Below, in pieces: positions 61,491 to 64,000 of a stretch of DNA of 64,000 nucleotides. Source of the stretch: Molanna angustata. Taxonomy: Eukaryota > Arthropoda > Insecta > Trichoptera > Molannidae. Location: the NCBI GenBank assembly GCA_963576475.1, contig OY754964.1, positions 6,314,149 to 6,378,148 of the forward strand, given 5' to 3'. Made by a program: the position numbers and the translations under genes. The notes beneath the pieces were generated by a model. It was not told where the DNA came from. It made no database searches and saw only the letters and a list, made by a program, of their open reading frames with translations. Each line of letters opens with the position of its first letter. Positions within the stretch are counted from its first letter, which is position 1.

Positions 61491-61586
61491 AGCTTGACAA
61501 TTAGAGTATTTTAAATGCAGGGTATTTATTTTGAAACATCATGAAAAAATTCAGTGGATTACTTTCAAAGATGGTGGCTATATATT

Positions 61587-63118
<1,532 letters not shown>

Positions 63119-63363
63119 CTGCAAAATCAATAACCTCATCAATAACTTTTACGGAAACATACTGGATAACATAAAAAGAGATAATCATCACATCTAATTG
63201 GCTCATGAAAATAATTCATAACCAACATTGAAATATGGTAGTCGTTATGTACAACAACACTTTACTTCAATTCTTGATACAAAGTCTGGTTTTCAATGGA
63301 ATTTATCACCACGTCATATTGTAAATTGGGGGATTATTGACATTTGAACAATCTACTGGATAT

Positions 63364-63544
63364 TGCCCCCAAGTCAAATTGAAAACGCTGTTCGTTTTCG
63401 CCAAGCGCTAATTTTTTTTGTATGGGATTTGACGTTTGTTGTAGAAATTTTTTCTACAATAACAAACAACAAACGTCAAATCCCATACAAAAAAAATTAG
63501 CGCTTGGCGAAAACGAACAGCGTTTTCAATTTGACTTGGGGGCA
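63364..63544. mobile_element. Foldback element with perfect 78-bp arms
   Basis: Arms 63364-63441 and 63467-63544 are exact complements (TGCCCCCAAGTCAAATTGAA outermost), with a 25-base loop. Lies in the PGM1 intron upstream of the exon at 62935-63118. No clear target duplication. Confidence 0.92.
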
Positions 63545-64000
63545 TTGTGTTAAGTAACCAAGTTTATTTGTAGTTTATAGAAAATAATAAAAAAAATAAA
63601 TGTATTTGTACATTCAAATGGTGATGATAATCATTGCAATGTAAAAAATAACAATCAAAAAAGATTAAAGAAAAAAATATTAAAGAATAGAAATCATAGT
63701 TGTAAAATTAAAAAAATCTATATTTGGTCTTTTTTCGAATATAACATGAAGCAAAATTGACAATACAAATCTGGACTTATTGTAAGGTGCACGAATGTAC
63801 TACAAATTAATATTTGAAATGAAAGTTGTCATTGTTTTAAGAAATGAGTAATAACTGATTTTGAAATTATAAGACGCATGTACATAAATGTGTCTACATA
63901 CATATCATGATAAATATGGTTATCTTTGATATATTTTATTAAATGCATATAATTATATAGACTGCATCAATAAATAAATTATGTTATGAGAGCAATGCTA
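63545..64000. other. PGM1 intron, nothing recognised
   Basis: AT-rich; no exon found up to the window edge. Confidence 0.4.

Overview
The window reads as a stretch of insect nuclear DNA, most likely from a moth or butterfly (Lepidoptera). It is AT-rich, with spliced host genes having GT-AG introns of 0.1 to 16 kb. It is crowded with RTE, L2/CR1 and Jockey-type non-LTR retrotransposons, tRNA-derived SINEs, Helitron-like elements and foldback MITEs. The lepidopteran call is an inference from this repeat style and the frequent TAGGTACCTA-like words; nothing in the window proves the species.

Three host genes can be read. (1) At the left, the last coding exon of COX17 (copper chaperone for cytochrome c oxidase, + strand, 5202-5286); the rest of the gene lies upstream of the window. 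(2) In the centre, a complete 11-exon SLC38A9 orthologue (+ strand, ATG 20907 to stop 58216; 562 residues by my count). It encodes the lysosomal arginine-sensing transporter that signals to mTORC1. All junctions I checked keep phase. (3) At the right, the last three coding exons of phosphoglucomutase 1 (PGM1, - strand, 61587-63118), convergent with SLC38A9. The three genes act in separate processes (mitochondrial copper delivery, lysosomal amino-acid sensing, glycogen/glucose metabolism); no shared pathway is implied.

Layout. 1-5200: COX17 intron with a 66-bp satellite, LINE fragments and a 5'-truncated RTE element carrying a nested insertion. 5290-20900: intergenic DNA with a second RTE copy hit by a SINE, two (TA)n tracts, an L2-like element, an inverted-repeat family (here called family A), Helitron-like copies and a GC-rich unrecognised block. 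21002-31371 (SLC38A9 intron 1): more Helitrons, a MULE-like MITE and family A. 31468-47502 (intron 2): a nearly full-length two-ORF LINE (34318-39510) inserted in an expanded SINE tail, and a Helitron split by a decayed LINE. 48289-58044: short introns with an internally deleted hAT element, SINE and RTE fragments and two copies of a 9-bp-TSD MITE. 58217-61586: the tail-to-tail intergenic region.

The points most worth a second look are: the Jockey-type LINE whose ORF2 is open for 937 codons but lacks the stretch that should carry reverse-transcriptase motif A; a possible alternative terminal exon of SLC38A9; the DINE-like Helitron family; several elements whose target-site duplications can be read exactly; and the unexplained GC-rich block. 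I found no CRISPR array, operon or clearly novel multi-gene system.
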